A DNA stretch of 64,000 nucleotides, taken from positions 113,412 to 177,411 of the forward strand of contig NZ_NNBK01000018.1 in NCBI RefSeq assembly GCF_002803075.1, read 5' to 3'. Shown here one piece after another: positions 51,495-60,497 of this stretch. Position 1 is the stretch's first letter. Each line of letters begins with the position of its first letter. The notes below the pieces were generated by a model. The model searched no databases and was not told the DNA's origin. It worked only from the letters and a program-made list of their open reading frames with translations. The DNA is from Streptomyces sp. CB01373 (GTDB lineage Bacteria; Actinomycetota; Actinomycetes; Streptomycetales; Streptomycetaceae). A program made the position numbers and the translations under genes.

Positions 51495-51968
51495 ATGTAT
51501 GCCACACGGGTCTCACGGCGGGTGCGGGCCACTCCCGCCGCCGTCTACCGGGCCCTCACCGACCCCGACGCGGTGGCGAGATGGCGCGTCCCCGACGGAA
51601 TGACCGCTCACGTCCACGAGTTCGACGCCCGCGAGGGCGGCACGTTCCGGGTGTCCCTCTCCTACGACGAGCCGGGCGCCCGGGGCAAGTCGGGTGCCCG
51701 CACGGACACCTACCGGGGGCACTTCGCCCGGCTCGTGCCCGGTCGGCTGGTGGTCGAGGTGCTCGCGTTCGAGACCGACGAGGACTCCCTGCACGGCACG
51801 ATGACGATGACCACGTCACTGGCCGAGGCGGACGGCGGGACGGAGGTCGTGATCGTGCACGAGGGCATCCCCGACGAGGTGCCGCGCGCGGACAACGAGC
51901 TGGGGACGCGGATGGCCCTGGACAACCTCGCCCGGCTGGTGGAGAGCGACGTCCAGGACGACACGTAG
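51495..51968 (+). CDS. SRPBCC / AHSA1-type protein
   Basis: A 157-residue protein of the Aha1/CalC-like SRPBCC fold: SRRVRATPAAVYRALTDPDAVARWRVPDGM at the start, FDAREGGTFRVSLSY, TYRGHFARLVPGRLVVEVLAFE and the C-terminal helix GTRMALDNLARLVES. Members bind hydrophobic ligands; some confer antibiotic self-resistance, but no specific role is implied. ATG 51495 is preferred; an in-frame ATG at 51480 would add MYVAA. It converges on the fructosamine kinase-like gene, with 2 bp between stops. Confidence 0.88.
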   Translation: MYATRVSRRVRATPAAVYRALTDPDAVARWRVPDGMTAHVHEFDAREGGTFRVSLSYDEPGARGKSGARTDTYRGHFARLVPGRLVVEVLAFETDEDSLHGTMTMTTSLAEADGGTEVVIVHEGIPDEVPRADNELGTRMALDNLARLVESDVQDDT

Positions 51969-51970
51969 GG

Positions 51971-52891
51971 TCAGCCGCCGACGCCACGGGCCGCGGCGAC
52001 GGCCTGTTCGGCGTATCCGCGCCCGAAGAGCACCGTGTGCACCAGCAGCGGGAAGAGCTGGTGCAGTCCGACACGGTCCGCCCAGCCGTCGGCGAGCGGC
52101 GCGGCCTGCTGGTATCCGTCCAGTACCCGGTCCAGGTGCGGGCAGCCGAAGAGCTGGAGCATCGCCAGGTCGGTCTCCCGGTGGCCGCCGTGCGCGGCCG
52201 GGTCGATCAGCCACACCTCGCCGTCCGCACCCCACAGCACGTTGCCGTTCCACAGGTCGCCGTGGAGTCGCGCGGGCGGCTCGGCGGGCCCGGCCCGTTC
52301 GGGCAGCCGTTCCAGTGCGCGCTCGATCACGGCGGCCTCGGCGGGGCGCAGGACGCCGTCGTCGGCCGCGCGGCGCAGATAGGGGAGCACCCGGTGCTCG
52401 GTGTACCAGCCCGGCCAGTCGGTGCCGGGCACGTTGCGCATCGGTGCGAGCCCGATGTACGCCTCGCGCGGCCCGCCGGGCGGGGCGGCACCGAACGCGG
52501 GTGCCCCGGCGGCGTGCAGGGCGGCCAGGTCACGGCCGAACCGTTCCGCCGCTCCCGGACCGGGCCGGCCGGACGGAACCCGGCCGGTGACCAGCCACCG
52601 GCGGTCGTGGCCGTGCACGGCGGGGACCCGCACCGCGCCCGCCTCGGCGAGCCAGCACAGCCCGGCGGCCTCGGCGCGCACCGCCTCCGGCTCCTCACCG
52701 CGCTTGACCACGACCACCCGGCCGTCGTCGAGGGTCACCTCGGCGGGGTTCCCCGCCGACGAGCCCCGTCGGGTCGCCGCACGTCCGGTCAGCCGGGCGG
52801 CCGCGGCAGCGGGATCCTCGCCGGAACCGGAACCGGAACCGGAACCGGAACCGGAACCGGAACCGGAGCCCCGCGGCGGGCCGGCGGTCAC
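51971..52891 (-). CDS. Fructosamine kinase-family protein with a Gly-Ser repeat at its N-terminus
   Basis: A 306-residue aminoglycoside phosphotransferase-like kinase. Catalytic HGDLWNGNVLW (Asp), metal-binding LIDPAAHGGHRETDLAMLQLFG and VVKRGEEP (ATP-binding Lys) mark the fructosamine/ribulosamine kinase family, which phosphorylates ketoamines to deglycate proteins. Residues 8-24 are a Gly-Ser alternation encoded by a 6-bp microsatellite, so this linker length is likely unstable. It overlaps the preceding phosphatase gene by 4 nt. Confidence 0.9.
   Translation of the reverse strand: MTAGPPRGSGSGSGSGSGSGSGSGEDPAAAAARLTGRAATRRGSSAGNPAEVTLDDGRVVVVKRGEEPEAVRAEAAGLCWLAEAGAVRVPAVHGHDRRWLVTGRVPSGRPGPGAAERFGRDLAALHAAGAPAFGAAPPGGPREAYIGLAPMRNVPGTDWPGWYTEHRVLPYLRRAADDGVLRPAEAAVIERALERLPERAGPAEPPARLHGDLWNGNVLWGADGEVWLIDPAAHGGHRETDLAMLQLFGCPHLDRVLDGYQQAAPLADGWADRVGLHQLFPLLVHTVLFGRGYAEQAVAAARGVGG
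52821..52868. repeat. Hexanucleotide microsatellite (CCGGAA)x8
   Basis: Seven copies of CCGGAA followed by CCGGAG, in frame within the first 25 codons of the fructosamine kinase-family gene. Slippage by whole units would change the number of Gly-Ser pairs and keep the frame. Confidence 0.95.
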
Positions 52892-53352
52892 GCGGGCAGG
52901 CGCTCGCGCACCCAGTCGAGCAGGCCCGGGGTCGCGGCCTCGATCATGGCCAGTACCGCTTCGAAGCCCTCCGGGCCGCCGTAGTACGGGTCGGGCACGT
53001 CCAGGTCGCCGGTCGCCCGCGGGTCGAACGAGCGCAGCAGCCGCACGCGGGACGGTTCGTCGACGAGCCGCCGCAGCGCCTTCTCGTGGTCGCGGTCCAT
53101 GGCCAGGAGCAGATCGGCGTCCAGGTGCTCGGCCCCGACCTGGGCGGCGACGTGCCGCACCGGGTAGCCGTGCCGGGTCAGCGCCTCACCGGCCCGCTCG
53201 TCGATGGCCTCGCCGACGTGCCAGGGACCGATGCCGGCACTGCTGACCCGGACCGCGTCCGTGAGCCCCGCCCGGCGCAACCGCTCGGCGAACACCAGCG
53301 CCGCGGACGGCGACCGGCAGATGTTCCCGCTGCAGACGAAACAGATGTGCAC
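52888..53352 (-). CDS. Low-molecular-weight protein-tyrosine phosphatase
   Basis: A 154-residue cytoplasmic phosphatase. The P-loop CSGNICRS (C7, R13 of the CX5R signature) is at the N-terminus and the general-acid loop DVPDPYYGG near residue 120. AMDRDH in the middle is also typical. The length equals the family norm when translation starts at GTG 53352; the longer frame (to 53415) would add 21 unneeded residues. Coupled by a 4-nt overlap to the fructosamine kinase-family gene, an arrangement seen in other bacteria where the two act in protein repair. Confidence 0.93.
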   Translation of the reverse strand: MHICFVCSGNICRSPSAALVFAERLRRAGLTDAVRVSSAGIGPWHVGEAIDERAGEALTRHGYPVRHVAAQVGAEHLDADLLLAMDRDHEKALRRLVDEPSRVRLLRSFDPRATGDLDVPDPYYGGPEGFEAVLAMIEAATPGLLDWVRERLPA

Positions 53353-53445
53353 GGCCCCCAGAGTACGGGCGCCCTCCGGAAGCCGCTGACGGGACGCCGT
53401 GGTCCGGAGACTCACCGGCCGAGCCGGTCGCCCCGCGTGGGAGGC

Positions 53446-54105
53446 TCAGGCACCGCGCAGAGTCCGCCTGGCGAGTTCGTAGGCGGGGAGCATGTGTTCG
53501 TGTTCCTCGGTGTCCAGGCCGCCGAGGTGCAGGACCACGGGGCCCTGGTCCGTGCTGACGGCCAGGGCGCGTTCCTTCTTCGACTCGTCCAGGAACTCGC
53601 TCGTGCGCAGGTACTCGACTTCGACGCCTTCGAGCCCGCCCGTCGTGAACGAGCGGTACGTCTCCTCGCTCACGTCCTTCTCCGCGGCCACGAAGGCCCG
53701 AAGCACCGTGCTCGCGTCCCCCGCGTCCGGGGAGCCGGTGAACACGCGGAGGAAACCGATGTTCCCCGCGGGCTTGGCGTCGACCTCGCACACGGTGGTC
53801 ACCGGGCCCTGGCGCAGCAGCGCGTCTGCGACCTCCTTGCCGGCGGGGGAGTCGCCGGCCGCCGTCGGATCCACCGCCTCGGCCTTCCAGTCCTCGGCGA
53901 TGTCGAAGGTGACGGGAAGCTCGCACGCCGAACCCCGGGCGCCGATCGTGCCCCCGCTGCGGACGGCTGTGCCCGTCGCGTCCGTCGCCCGCACGGCGGA
54001 GGGGCCCTCGTGCGGCGCCCCGGAGCACGCCGTCAGCGCGCCGCCCAGCAGCAGCGCCACCACAGTGGCCGAACCCCGCCACGCCGTCCCCGCCCGAAGC
54101 CGCAT
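53446..54105 (-). CDS. Lipoprotein of unknown function
   Basis: A 219-residue exported lipoprotein. The signal sequence AWRGSATVVALLLGGALTACS ends in a good lipobox (LTAC). The mature part has a Cys pair (ACELPVTFDI, VCEVDAKPAG) and the LpqN/LpqT-like layout VTFDIAEDWKAEAV, GFLRVFTGSPD. GAGGGG lies 6 nt before the ATG. The C-terminal half contains ERALAVSTDQGPVVLHLGGLDTEE. The function is unknown; it lies on the outer face of the membrane. Confidence 0.85.
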   Translation of the reverse strand: MRLRAGTAWRGSATVVALLLGGALTACSGAPHEGPSAVRATDATGTAVRSGGTIGARGSACELPVTFDIAEDWKAEAVDPTAAGDSPAGKEVADALLRQGPVTTVCEVDAKPAGNIGFLRVFTGSPDAGDASTVLRAFVAAEKDVSEETYRSFTTGGLEGVEVEYLRTSEFLDESKKERALAVSTDQGPVVLHLGGLDTEEHEHMLPAYELARRTLRGA

Positions 54106-54466
54106 CGCTTTCTCCCCTCCTCGCCGGCGCGTCACTCTAACCGCTGTGACCTGGAGGGTTGCGGCCCGGAGGCCTTGAACGGCCTTGCCCCGGTATGCGC
54201 TCCGGGCAGCCGGTGTGCCGGTCGACGCGCCCGGCGTGATCGTCGGCGCCGGTGGTCCCGCCACGCTGGAGGAGGTCAGGTCCCTCCTCGGCACCCACCG
54301 CGTCTGGGAGCGCTTCCCCGCCGGGGCCTGACCGGGGCCGCCTTCCGGGCGGGCGCCGCCGCTCATCGTCGTCGGCGCGTGCGAATGTGGCGGAAGCCAC
54401 GCCCTGGGGGCGGCCTGGGTCATATTCCTCGGCCCGGGGCGCGGGCTACCGTTTCAGGTAGTCCTT
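54106..54466. other. Intergenic region with a gene remnant
   Basis: This 361-bp region lies between the start of the lipoprotein gene (minus) and the start of the next gene (plus). Apart from presumed promoters it contains one well-formed coding fragment on the plus strand (54191-54331), listed separately. The last 100 bp carry no feature I can call. Confidence 0.55.
54191..54331 (+). pseudogene. C-terminal remnant of an unidentified protein
   Basis: Forty-six codons with normal Streptomyces codon use, reading RYALRAAGVPVDAPGVIVG and ending VRSLLGTHRVWERFPAGA before TGA. It has the look of an ordered protein C-terminus (strand, loop, helix), not of a shadow frame, but no start codon with a ribosome site precedes it and a stop lies just upstream. 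I cannot name the parent family. Confidence 0.35.
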
Positions 54467-55027
54467 TTGTCCGTGAATAGCTCGAACGGTCCGGCAGTGC
54501 ACGAAGATCTCTCCCCGCTCATCGCAGCGACCACCCACTGGCTGACCAGCGCCTACCCGGCGTCCGGCGGCGCCCTGGCCTCCGCCCTGTGCGAGGCGCA
54601 GGCACGCCAGGCGGTGACGGTCGCGGCCCGTCTGCGCTACCCGACGCCGATGGACGCCGCGCTGGTGATGATGGCCGGCCCCGGGGGCTCGGCCCGCCTC
54701 GACCGGATCGCCGGCGCGGACGGCGTCGAGGGCGACGACCCGGACGCGCACGCGTGGCGCACCTGGGTGGACGAGGTCGTACTGAGCTGGGCCGCCTGTC
54801 TGCTCACCGACCCCGAACTGGCCTGGCGCGCGGTGGACGCGCTCGCCGAGGCGACCGAACCGACCTCCACGCCCCCCGTGTTCCGCCGCCTGGTGACTCC
54901 CGACGAGGGCGACCGGCAGGCAGCGGCCCTGCTCCGCCACCCCGATCTCCTCGCCCCGGTCTCCGCCCTCCACCACCTCCAGCTCCTCGACCGCCTCGAG
55001 GAACAGGGCCAGGCCTTCGCCGCCTGA
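54467..55027 (+). CDS. Conserved hypothetical protein (about 185 aa)
   Basis: A soluble helical protein, 184-186 residues depending on the start (TTG 54467 or GTG 54473; the latter gives VNSSNGPAVHEDLSPL). It is Ala/Leu-rich with an acidic pI; TWVDEVVLSWAACLLTDPEL and LLRHPDLLAPVSALHHLQLL are the most regular segments. There is no signal, membrane helix or known motif. It is monocistronic and converges on glpD. I do not recognise it. Confidence 0.7.
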   Translation: MSVNSSNGPAVHEDLSPLIAATTHWLTSAYPASGGALASALCEAQARQAVTVAARLRYPTPMDAALVMMAGPGGSARLDRIAGADGVEGDDPDAHAWRTWVDEVVLSWAACLLTDPELAWRAVDALAEATEPTSTPPVFRRLVTPDEGDRQAAALLRHPDLLAPVSALHHLQLLDRLEEQGQAFAA

Positions 55028-55051
55028 GAGATGCCCTGGTGAGGTGCCTCT

Positions 55052-56650
55052 TCACCGGGAGCCCAGAGTCTCGCCCAGCACCTCTCGGGCGGCCTCCAGC
55101 GCTCTTGTCCGGTCGGAGGGGATCAGGCCGATTCGGGTGCGGCGGTCCAGGAGGTCGGACTCGTCGAGGGCGCCCTCGTGGTGTGCGGCCCAGAGGAGTT
55201 CGGCGCGGGTGACGGGGTGGCCCTCCAGTACGGGGGCACGCAGGTGCGGGTCCCGAGCGCCCAGGGCGTGGACGGCCGGTGCCTCCGTGCCATAGAGGCG
55301 GACCAGGCGGCGCGGGGCCCGCAGCGCGGCCAGAGCCTGTGGTGACGCGGCGCCGACGAGGGGGAGGGAGGCCGTGGGGGAGGGGCCCGCGCCGAGTCCG
55401 TGCGCGGCTACGGCGGAGTCGACGGCGTCCTCCGCCATGCGCCGGTACGTGGTGAGCTTGCCGCCCACCACGGTGACCACGCCGTCCGGCGAGGTGAGCA
55501 CCGCGTGCCTGCGGGAGATGTCCGCGGTCCGGGGCGCCGAGTCGGATCCGTTCGCCGGCGTCGTGTCCAGCAGCGGCCGCAGACCCGCGAAGGCCCCGGC
55601 CACGTCGTCGCGGCGTACGGGCACGTCGAGGGCCGAGGCCAGCACGTCGAGCAGGAAGCCGATGTCGGACTCAGGGACCTCCGGTACGTCCGGGACGCCG
55701 CCCTCGACGGGCTCGTCGGTGAGCCCGACGTAGACCCGGCCGTCGTCCTGCGGCAGGACCAGGACGAAGCGGTTGGTCTCCCCGGGGACCGGGATGTGCA
55801 GCCCGGCCGGCAGCGGACCGAGCACGCCGGGGCGCAGCACGAGGTGGGTACCGCGCGAGGGCCGGACCCGGATGCCGTCCACCAGGCCGCCCGCCCACAC
55901 CCCGGAGGCGTTGATCACGGCGCGGGCCCGGATCTCGCCCTCCTCGCCGGTCAGTTCGTCCCGCACCCGGGCCCCCGAGCCGGTGAGTTCCAGGGCCCGG
56001 ACCCGGGTCAGGACGCGGGCGCCGCGCCCCGCCGCCGTCCGGGCGAGCGCGGTCACCAGACGGGCGTCGTCGGTCAGCCGCCCGTCCCAGGACAGCAGCC
56101 CGCCGCGCAGCCCGGCGCCGCGCACGGCGGGCGCGAGGTGGCGGGTCTCCACCACGGACAGCCTGCGCGGCACCGGCAGGGTGGCGCGGGCGGTGCGCGC
56201 CGCCAGCCGCAGCCCGTCGCCCGCCCGGAAGCCGGCCCGGGCCAGGGCGGCCTGCCCGCGCGAGACCAGAGGAGTGAGGGGCAGCACGAACGGCTGGGCG
56301 CCGACCAGGTGGGGGGCGGTGCGTTCCATCAGCACACCGCGTTCGACCGCGCTCTCGTGGGCGACGTCGAACTGGGCGGAGGCGAGGTAGCGCAGTCCGC
56401 CGTGGACGAGTTTGGAACTCCAGCGTGAGGTGCCGAAGGCCAGGTCGTGCGCGTCGATCGCGGCGACGGTCAGTCCGCGCGCCGCGGCGTCCAGCGCGGC
56501 CCCGGCGCCGGTCGCGCCCAGGCCGACGACCAGGACGTCCACGGCCGGACCGCCGACGGTCCTGGCCAGTTCGCGGACGCGGCGGGCGGCGGTGAGCGAG
56601 GTGCCCGGAGCCGTGCGGGCGGGGGCGGCCGGGCCGGTGCCGAGGCTCAT
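55052..56650 (-). CDS. glpD: Glycerol-3-phosphate dehydrogenase (FAD-dependent, GlpD type)
   Basis: A 532-residue FAD flavoprotein oxidising glycerol 3-phosphate to DHAP. The FAD motif is VVGLGATGAG (slightly degenerate GxGxxG), followed by GTSRWSSKLVHGGLRYL, the diagnostic GlpD block; INASGVWAGG and the C-terminal DAO_C domain (LLWAAHHEGALDESDLLDRRTRI) complete it. It is expected at the cytoplasmic membrane face. It overlaps the upstream TetR gene by 4 nt and is divergent from an alkyl-DHAP-synthase-like gene, so its product DHAP may supply lipid synthesis rather than only glycerol catabolism. Confidence 0.93.
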   Translation of the reverse strand: MSLGTGPAAPARTAPGTSLTAARRVRELARTVGGPAVDVLVVGLGATGAGAALDAAARGLTVAAIDAHDLAFGTSRWSSKLVHGGLRYLASAQFDVAHESAVERGVLMERTAPHLVGAQPFVLPLTPLVSRGQAALARAGFRAGDGLRLAARTARATLPVPRRLSVVETRHLAPAVRGAGLRGGLLSWDGRLTDDARLVTALARTAAGRGARVLTRVRALELTGSGARVRDELTGEEGEIRARAVINASGVWAGGLVDGIRVRPSRGTHLVLRPGVLGPLPAGLHIPVPGETNRFVLVLPQDDGRVYVGLTDEPVEGGVPDVPEVPESDIGFLLDVLASALDVPVRRDDVAGAFAGLRPLLDTTPANGSDSAPRTADISRRHAVLTSPDGVVTVVGGKLTTYRRMAEDAVDSAVAAHGLGAGPSPTASLPLVGAASPQALAALRAPRRLVRLYGTEAPAVHALGARDPHLRAPVLEGHPVTRAELLWAAHHEGALDESDLLDRRTRIGLIPSDRTRALEAAREVLGETLGSR

Positions 56651-57282
56651 GGCGTCAGGGTCCTCTCCAGGATGGTCCGCAGTTCCGCGAGGAAGGCCTC
56701 GCCGTCCAGGCCGGGGTCGTCCTCCTCGGTCATGGTGCGCAGCGACAGCGTGAAGGACTGCACGACCAGCAGCAGGGATCGTGCCTGCCGTTTGGTATGG
56801 CCGGTGCGCACCGACGCGTCGTCGTGGCCGTCGCGCAGGTGGTCGGCGAGCAGGGACAGCAGGGCCTCCTGGCTGGCTCCCCGGCGATCCAGCACATAGG
56901 GGAGCAGCAGCTCGGGGTCCACGTCGACGATCTTGCGGAACAGCGGGTGGGCGCGGAACGCCCTCACCCCGGCCACCAGCCCGTCGACGATCAGCGTGCG
57001 CGCGGTCGTCCCGGGCGCGCGTTCCGGCATCGCCCCGACGGCCACGGCGATCCACTCCCGCGTCATCAGGTCGCCGACCAGGGACCGCACATCGGGCCAG
57101 CGGCGGTAGAGCGTCATCCGGGACACGCCCGCGCGGCGGGCCACGTCCGTCAGCGTCGTACGCCGTACGCCGACGGCCAGGACGCAGTCGCGCACGGCGT
57201 CGAGCACGGGATCACCGTCCGAGCGGCCGGGGCGGTCTGCGCGGTCCGGCCCGGCCGGGCCATTGTGACGAATAGGCGTCAT
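56647..57282 (-). CDS. TetR family regulator of the glpD/ether-lipid-like locus
   Basis: A 211-residue TetR repressor. The HTH reads VLDAVRDCVLAVGVRRTT, LTDVARRAGVSRMTLYRRWPD. The C-terminal domain resembles the TetR_C group that binds long-chain or lipophilic ligands. Its operator GTCACAGTGTAAC begins 3 bp upstream of the start codon, so it probably represses itself, glpD and the divergent oxidase gene. Confidence 0.92.
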   Translation of the reverse strand: MTPIRHNGPAGPDRADRPGRSDGDPVLDAVRDCVLAVGVRRTTLTDVARRAGVSRMTLYRRWPDVRSLVGDLMTREWIAVAVGAMPERAPGTTARTLIVDGLVAGVRAFRAHPLFRKIVDVDPELLLPYVLDRRGASQEALLSLLADHLRDGHDDASVRTGHTKRQARSLLLVVQSFTLSLRTMTEEDDPGLDGEAFLAELRTILERTLTP

Positions 57283-57284
57283 GT

Positions 57285-57297
57285 GTCACAGTGTAAC
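57285..57297. promoter_or_regulatory. TetR operator between the divergent genes
   Basis: GTCACAGTGTAAC fits the dyad GTNACANTGTNAC common to TetR-family sites. A wider pair, TGTGAC at 57264-57269 and GTCACA at 57285-57290, overlaps it. It lies 3 bp from the TetR start and 42 bp from the divergent oxidase start. Confidence 0.65.
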
Positions 57298-57338
57298 GCG
57301 CGCACGTCTCCTTCGACACGACCGGTGAGGAACACCCC

Positions 57339-58934
57339 ATGGACATGCTGTGGAGCGGCTGGGGCGACCCGGCCAGGGCCACACCGCTGCCCGACTCGGT
57401 GACCGGGCTCCTGCGCGATCTGCTCGGCGTCAAGCCGCGCGAGTCCGGGCCGGTCGCCCTGGAGGCGATCCGCGTCCCCGCCTCACCGCTGACCGCGGAC
57501 GCGCTCCGTGCCCTGGGCGAGGCCGTCGGCGGCGAGGCGCACATCCGCACCGACGACGAATCCCGGATCCGCCACACCCGTGGCAGGTCCACCCCCGATC
57601 TGCTGCGCATCAGAGACGGCGACGTCACGGACGTCCCGGCCGCCGTGGTGCTCCCCGCGGACCACGACGACGTACTCGCCGTGCTGCGCGCCTGCACCGC
57701 CCACGGCCTCGCGCTGGTCCCGTTCGGCGGCGGCACCTCCGTCGTCGGCGGTCTCGCCCCCGAACGCCGGCGCCCCTTCGTCGCCCTGGACCTGCGCCGG
57801 ATGAACCGGCTGCTCGCCCTGGACCCGGTCTCCCGTACCGCCACCCTGCAAGCCGGCCTGCGCGGCCCGGACGCGGAGGCTCTGCTGGCCGAACACGGCT
57901 TCACGCTCGGCCATTTCCCCCAGTCCTACGAGTGGGCGACCCTCGGCGGTTTCGCCGCCGCCCGCTCCAGCGGGCAGGCCTCGGCCGGGTACGGGCGCTT
58001 CGACGAGATGGTGCTCGGCCTCACCCTCGCCACGCCCGAGGGCACGGTCGAGGCCGGCCGCGCCCCGCGCTCGGCGGCCGGACCCGACCTGCGCCAGCTC
58101 GTCCTCGGCTCCGAGGGCGCGTTCGGCGTGATCACCTCGGTGACCGTGCGCCTGCGTCCCCTCCCGCAGACCCGCGTGTACGAGGGCTGGCGCTTCGCCT
58201 CCTTCGAGCAGGGTGCCGCGGCCCTGCGCCGGCTCGCCCAGGACGGGCCGCGCCCGACCGTGCTGCGCCTGTCCGACGAGACCGAGACCCTGATCGGCCT
58301 CGCCCAGCCCGACGCCATCGGCTCCCCGGACGGCCAACGGGCCGCCGGCTGCCAGGCGATCGCCGGCTACGAGGGCACCGCCGAGGACACCGCGCACCGC
58401 AGGCGGCGGGCCGCGGCCGTGCTGCGCGAGGGCGGCGGCACCTGTTTGGGCGAGGAACCGGGGGAGCGCTGGGCCCACGGCCGCTACTCGGCGCCCTACC
58501 TGCGCGACTCCCTCCTGGACGCGGGCGCGTTCGCCGAGACGCTGGAGACCGCCGCCTTCTGGTCCCGGATCCCCGGGCTGTACGCCGCTGTCCGGGAGGC
58601 GCTGACCACCACGCTCGCCGAGTCGGGCACCCCGCCCCTGGTGATGTGCCACATCTCGCACGTCTACGAGAACGGCGCCTCGCTGTACTTCACCGTGGTC
58701 AGCGCCCAGGGCGACGACCCGGTGGCGCACTGGGCGCCCGCCAAGCGGGCCGCGAACGAGGCGATCCTCGCCGCGGGCGGCACCATCAGCCACCACCACG
58801 GCGTGGGCACCGACCACCGCGACGGATACGTCCGGGAGGCCGGCCCGCTCGGCGTAGCGGCCCTGCGGGCCGTCAAGCACCGACTGGACCCCGACGGCCT
58901 GCTCAACCCGGGCGTCCTGCTGCCCCTCGACTGA
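57339..58934 (+). CDS. FAD-binding oxidase, alkyldihydroxyacetone-phosphate synthase-like
   Basis: A 531-residue flavoprotein of the PCMH/VAO fold. It begins DMLWSGWGDPARATPLPDS in the way bacterial AGPS-like proteins do; the FAD block is LVPFGGGTSVVGG, then FPQSYEWATLGGFAAARSSGQAS and LVLGSEGAFGVITS. The C-terminal HHHGVGTDHRDG carries the His residues needed for alkyl-DHAP synthase activity. The enzyme family exchanges the acyl chain of acyl-DHAP for a fatty alcohol, forming the ether bond of ether lipids. In actinobacteria activity is unproven. It is divergent from tetR-glpD and followed by a lipid kinase. Confidence 0.88.
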   Translation: MDMLWSGWGDPARATPLPDSVTGLLRDLLGVKPRESGPVALEAIRVPASPLTADALRALGEAVGGEAHIRTDDESRIRHTRGRSTPDLLRIRDGDVTDVPAAVVLPADHDDVLAVLRACTAHGLALVPFGGGTSVVGGLAPERRRPFVALDLRRMNRLLALDPVSRTATLQAGLRGPDAEALLAEHGFTLGHFPQSYEWATLGGFAAARSSGQASAGYGRFDEMVLGLTLATPEGTVEAGRAPRSAAGPDLRQLVLGSEGAFGVITSVTVRLRPLPQTRVYEGWRFASFEQGAAALRRLAQDGPRPTVLRLSDETETLIGLAQPDAIGSPDGQRAAGCQAIAGYEGTAEDTAHRRRRAAAVLREGGGTCLGEEPGERWAHGRYSAPYLRDSLLDAGAFAETLETAAFWSRIPGLYAAVREALTTTLAESGTPPLVMCHISHVYENGASLYFTVVSAQGDDPVAHWAPAKRAANEAILAAGGTISHHHGVGTDHRDGYVREAGPLGVAALRAVKHRLDPDGLLNPGVLLPLD

Positions 58935-58984
58935 CCCCGGCTGCCCCCCCGCCCCACCCCGTTTCCGTCCCGGAGGCCCCACCG

Positions 58985-59866
58985 ATGCGACAGTTCACCG
59001 CCATCGTCAACCCCACCGCGGGCGGATCCGCCGGGGCCGCGGCGCTGCTGCGGGTCGCCAGGCTGCTCCGGGAGGCCGGCGCCGGGGTGGAGACCGAGTA
59101 CAGCCGCAGCCTCACCCACGCCCAGGACCTCGCCCGCCGGGCCGGCGAGCGCGACCGCGTGGTGCTCGCCGTGGGCGGCGACGGCATCGCGGGCGGCATC
59201 GGCGGAGCCCTCAGCGGCACCGCCACCCTCCTGGGCCTGATCCCCGCGGGCCGCGGCAACGACTTCGCCCGCGCGCTCCAACTGCCCGGCGATCCTGCCG
59301 CGTTGGCCGGCATCCTGCTGCACGGCGCCCCGCGCCGCGTCGACACCGTCGAGGTGGAGTCGGCCGCGCACCCGCGCACCGTCGTCCTCGGCAGCGTGTA
59401 CGCGGGCGTCGACGCGCTCGCCAACCGGCACGCGAACAACTCCCGGCTGCTGCGCGGCGCCGCCTCCTACTACGCCGGCGGGCTGCGCGCCGTGGCCACC
59501 TGGCGGGCGGCGACCTACCACGTGACCGTCGACGGGGAGGAGCACATCCACCGCGGCTACACCGTGGTGGCCGCCAACTCCGCCTTCTACGGCTCCGGTC
59601 GCATGATCGCGCCCGGCGCCCGCGTCGACGACGGCCTGCTCGACGTGGTGATGATCCGCGAGGCACCACGACGGCTCTTCTTCACGCTGATGAACGAGCT
59701 GAAGTCGGGCGCGCACGTCGAGCGCCCCGAGGTGCGGATCCTGCGGGGCGAACGGATCCGGATCGCCGCCGACCGGGAGGTGCCCTACGGCGCCGACGGC
59801 GAGGTCGAGGCGGTGCTGCCCGTCACGGCCCGTGTGCTGCCCGGCGCGCTCGCCGTGCTGTGCTGA
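58985..59866 (+). CDS. Diacylglycerol/lipid kinase
   Basis: A 293-residue DAGK-catalytic-domain protein. Motifs in order: TAIVNPTAGG, VLAVGGDGIAGGIGGAL (GGDGT-type, here GGDGI), GLIPAGRGNDFAR and the C-terminal MIREAPRRLFFTLM and VPYGADGEVE. It phosphorylates diacylglycerol-like lipids to phosphatidic acid-like products on the inner leaflet. It follows the AGPS-like gene by 50 bp on the same strand, so the two probably share a transcript and a lipid pathway. Confidence 0.9.
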   Translation: MRQFTAIVNPTAGGSAGAAALLRVARLLREAGAGVETEYSRSLTHAQDLARRAGERDRVVLAVGGDGIAGGIGGALSGTATLLGLIPAGRGNDFARALQLPGDPAALAGILLHGAPRRVDTVEVESAAHPRTVVLGSVYAGVDALANRHANNSRLLRGAASYYAGGLRAVATWRAATYHVTVDGEEHIHRGYTVVAANSAFYGSGRMIAPGARVDDGLLDVVMIREAPRRLFFTLMNELKSGAHVERPEVRILRGERIRIAADREVPYGADGEVEAVLPVTARVLPGALAVLC

Positions 59867-59922
59867 CCGTCCGCCGTCCCGACCGGCGTGCAGCGAACGG
59901 TGCTTGAGCGCCCGAGGCGCCG

Positions 59923-60312
<390 letters not shown>

Positions 60313-60497
60313 CAGAAAGTAGTGAAACGACGCGCTGGGCGCCTGCCCGTCGAGCCGCGCCCTGGACGATCCGCGCAACGCGATCCGGATGGAGGGAAAG
60401 ACCTGACGCGGACGGCGGAGTGCGCCTGAGGCAGTCGGACGAACGCCCCGCCGGGGTCCTTCCCCAAGGCGTTACGAACCGGACACCATGCTGCGTC

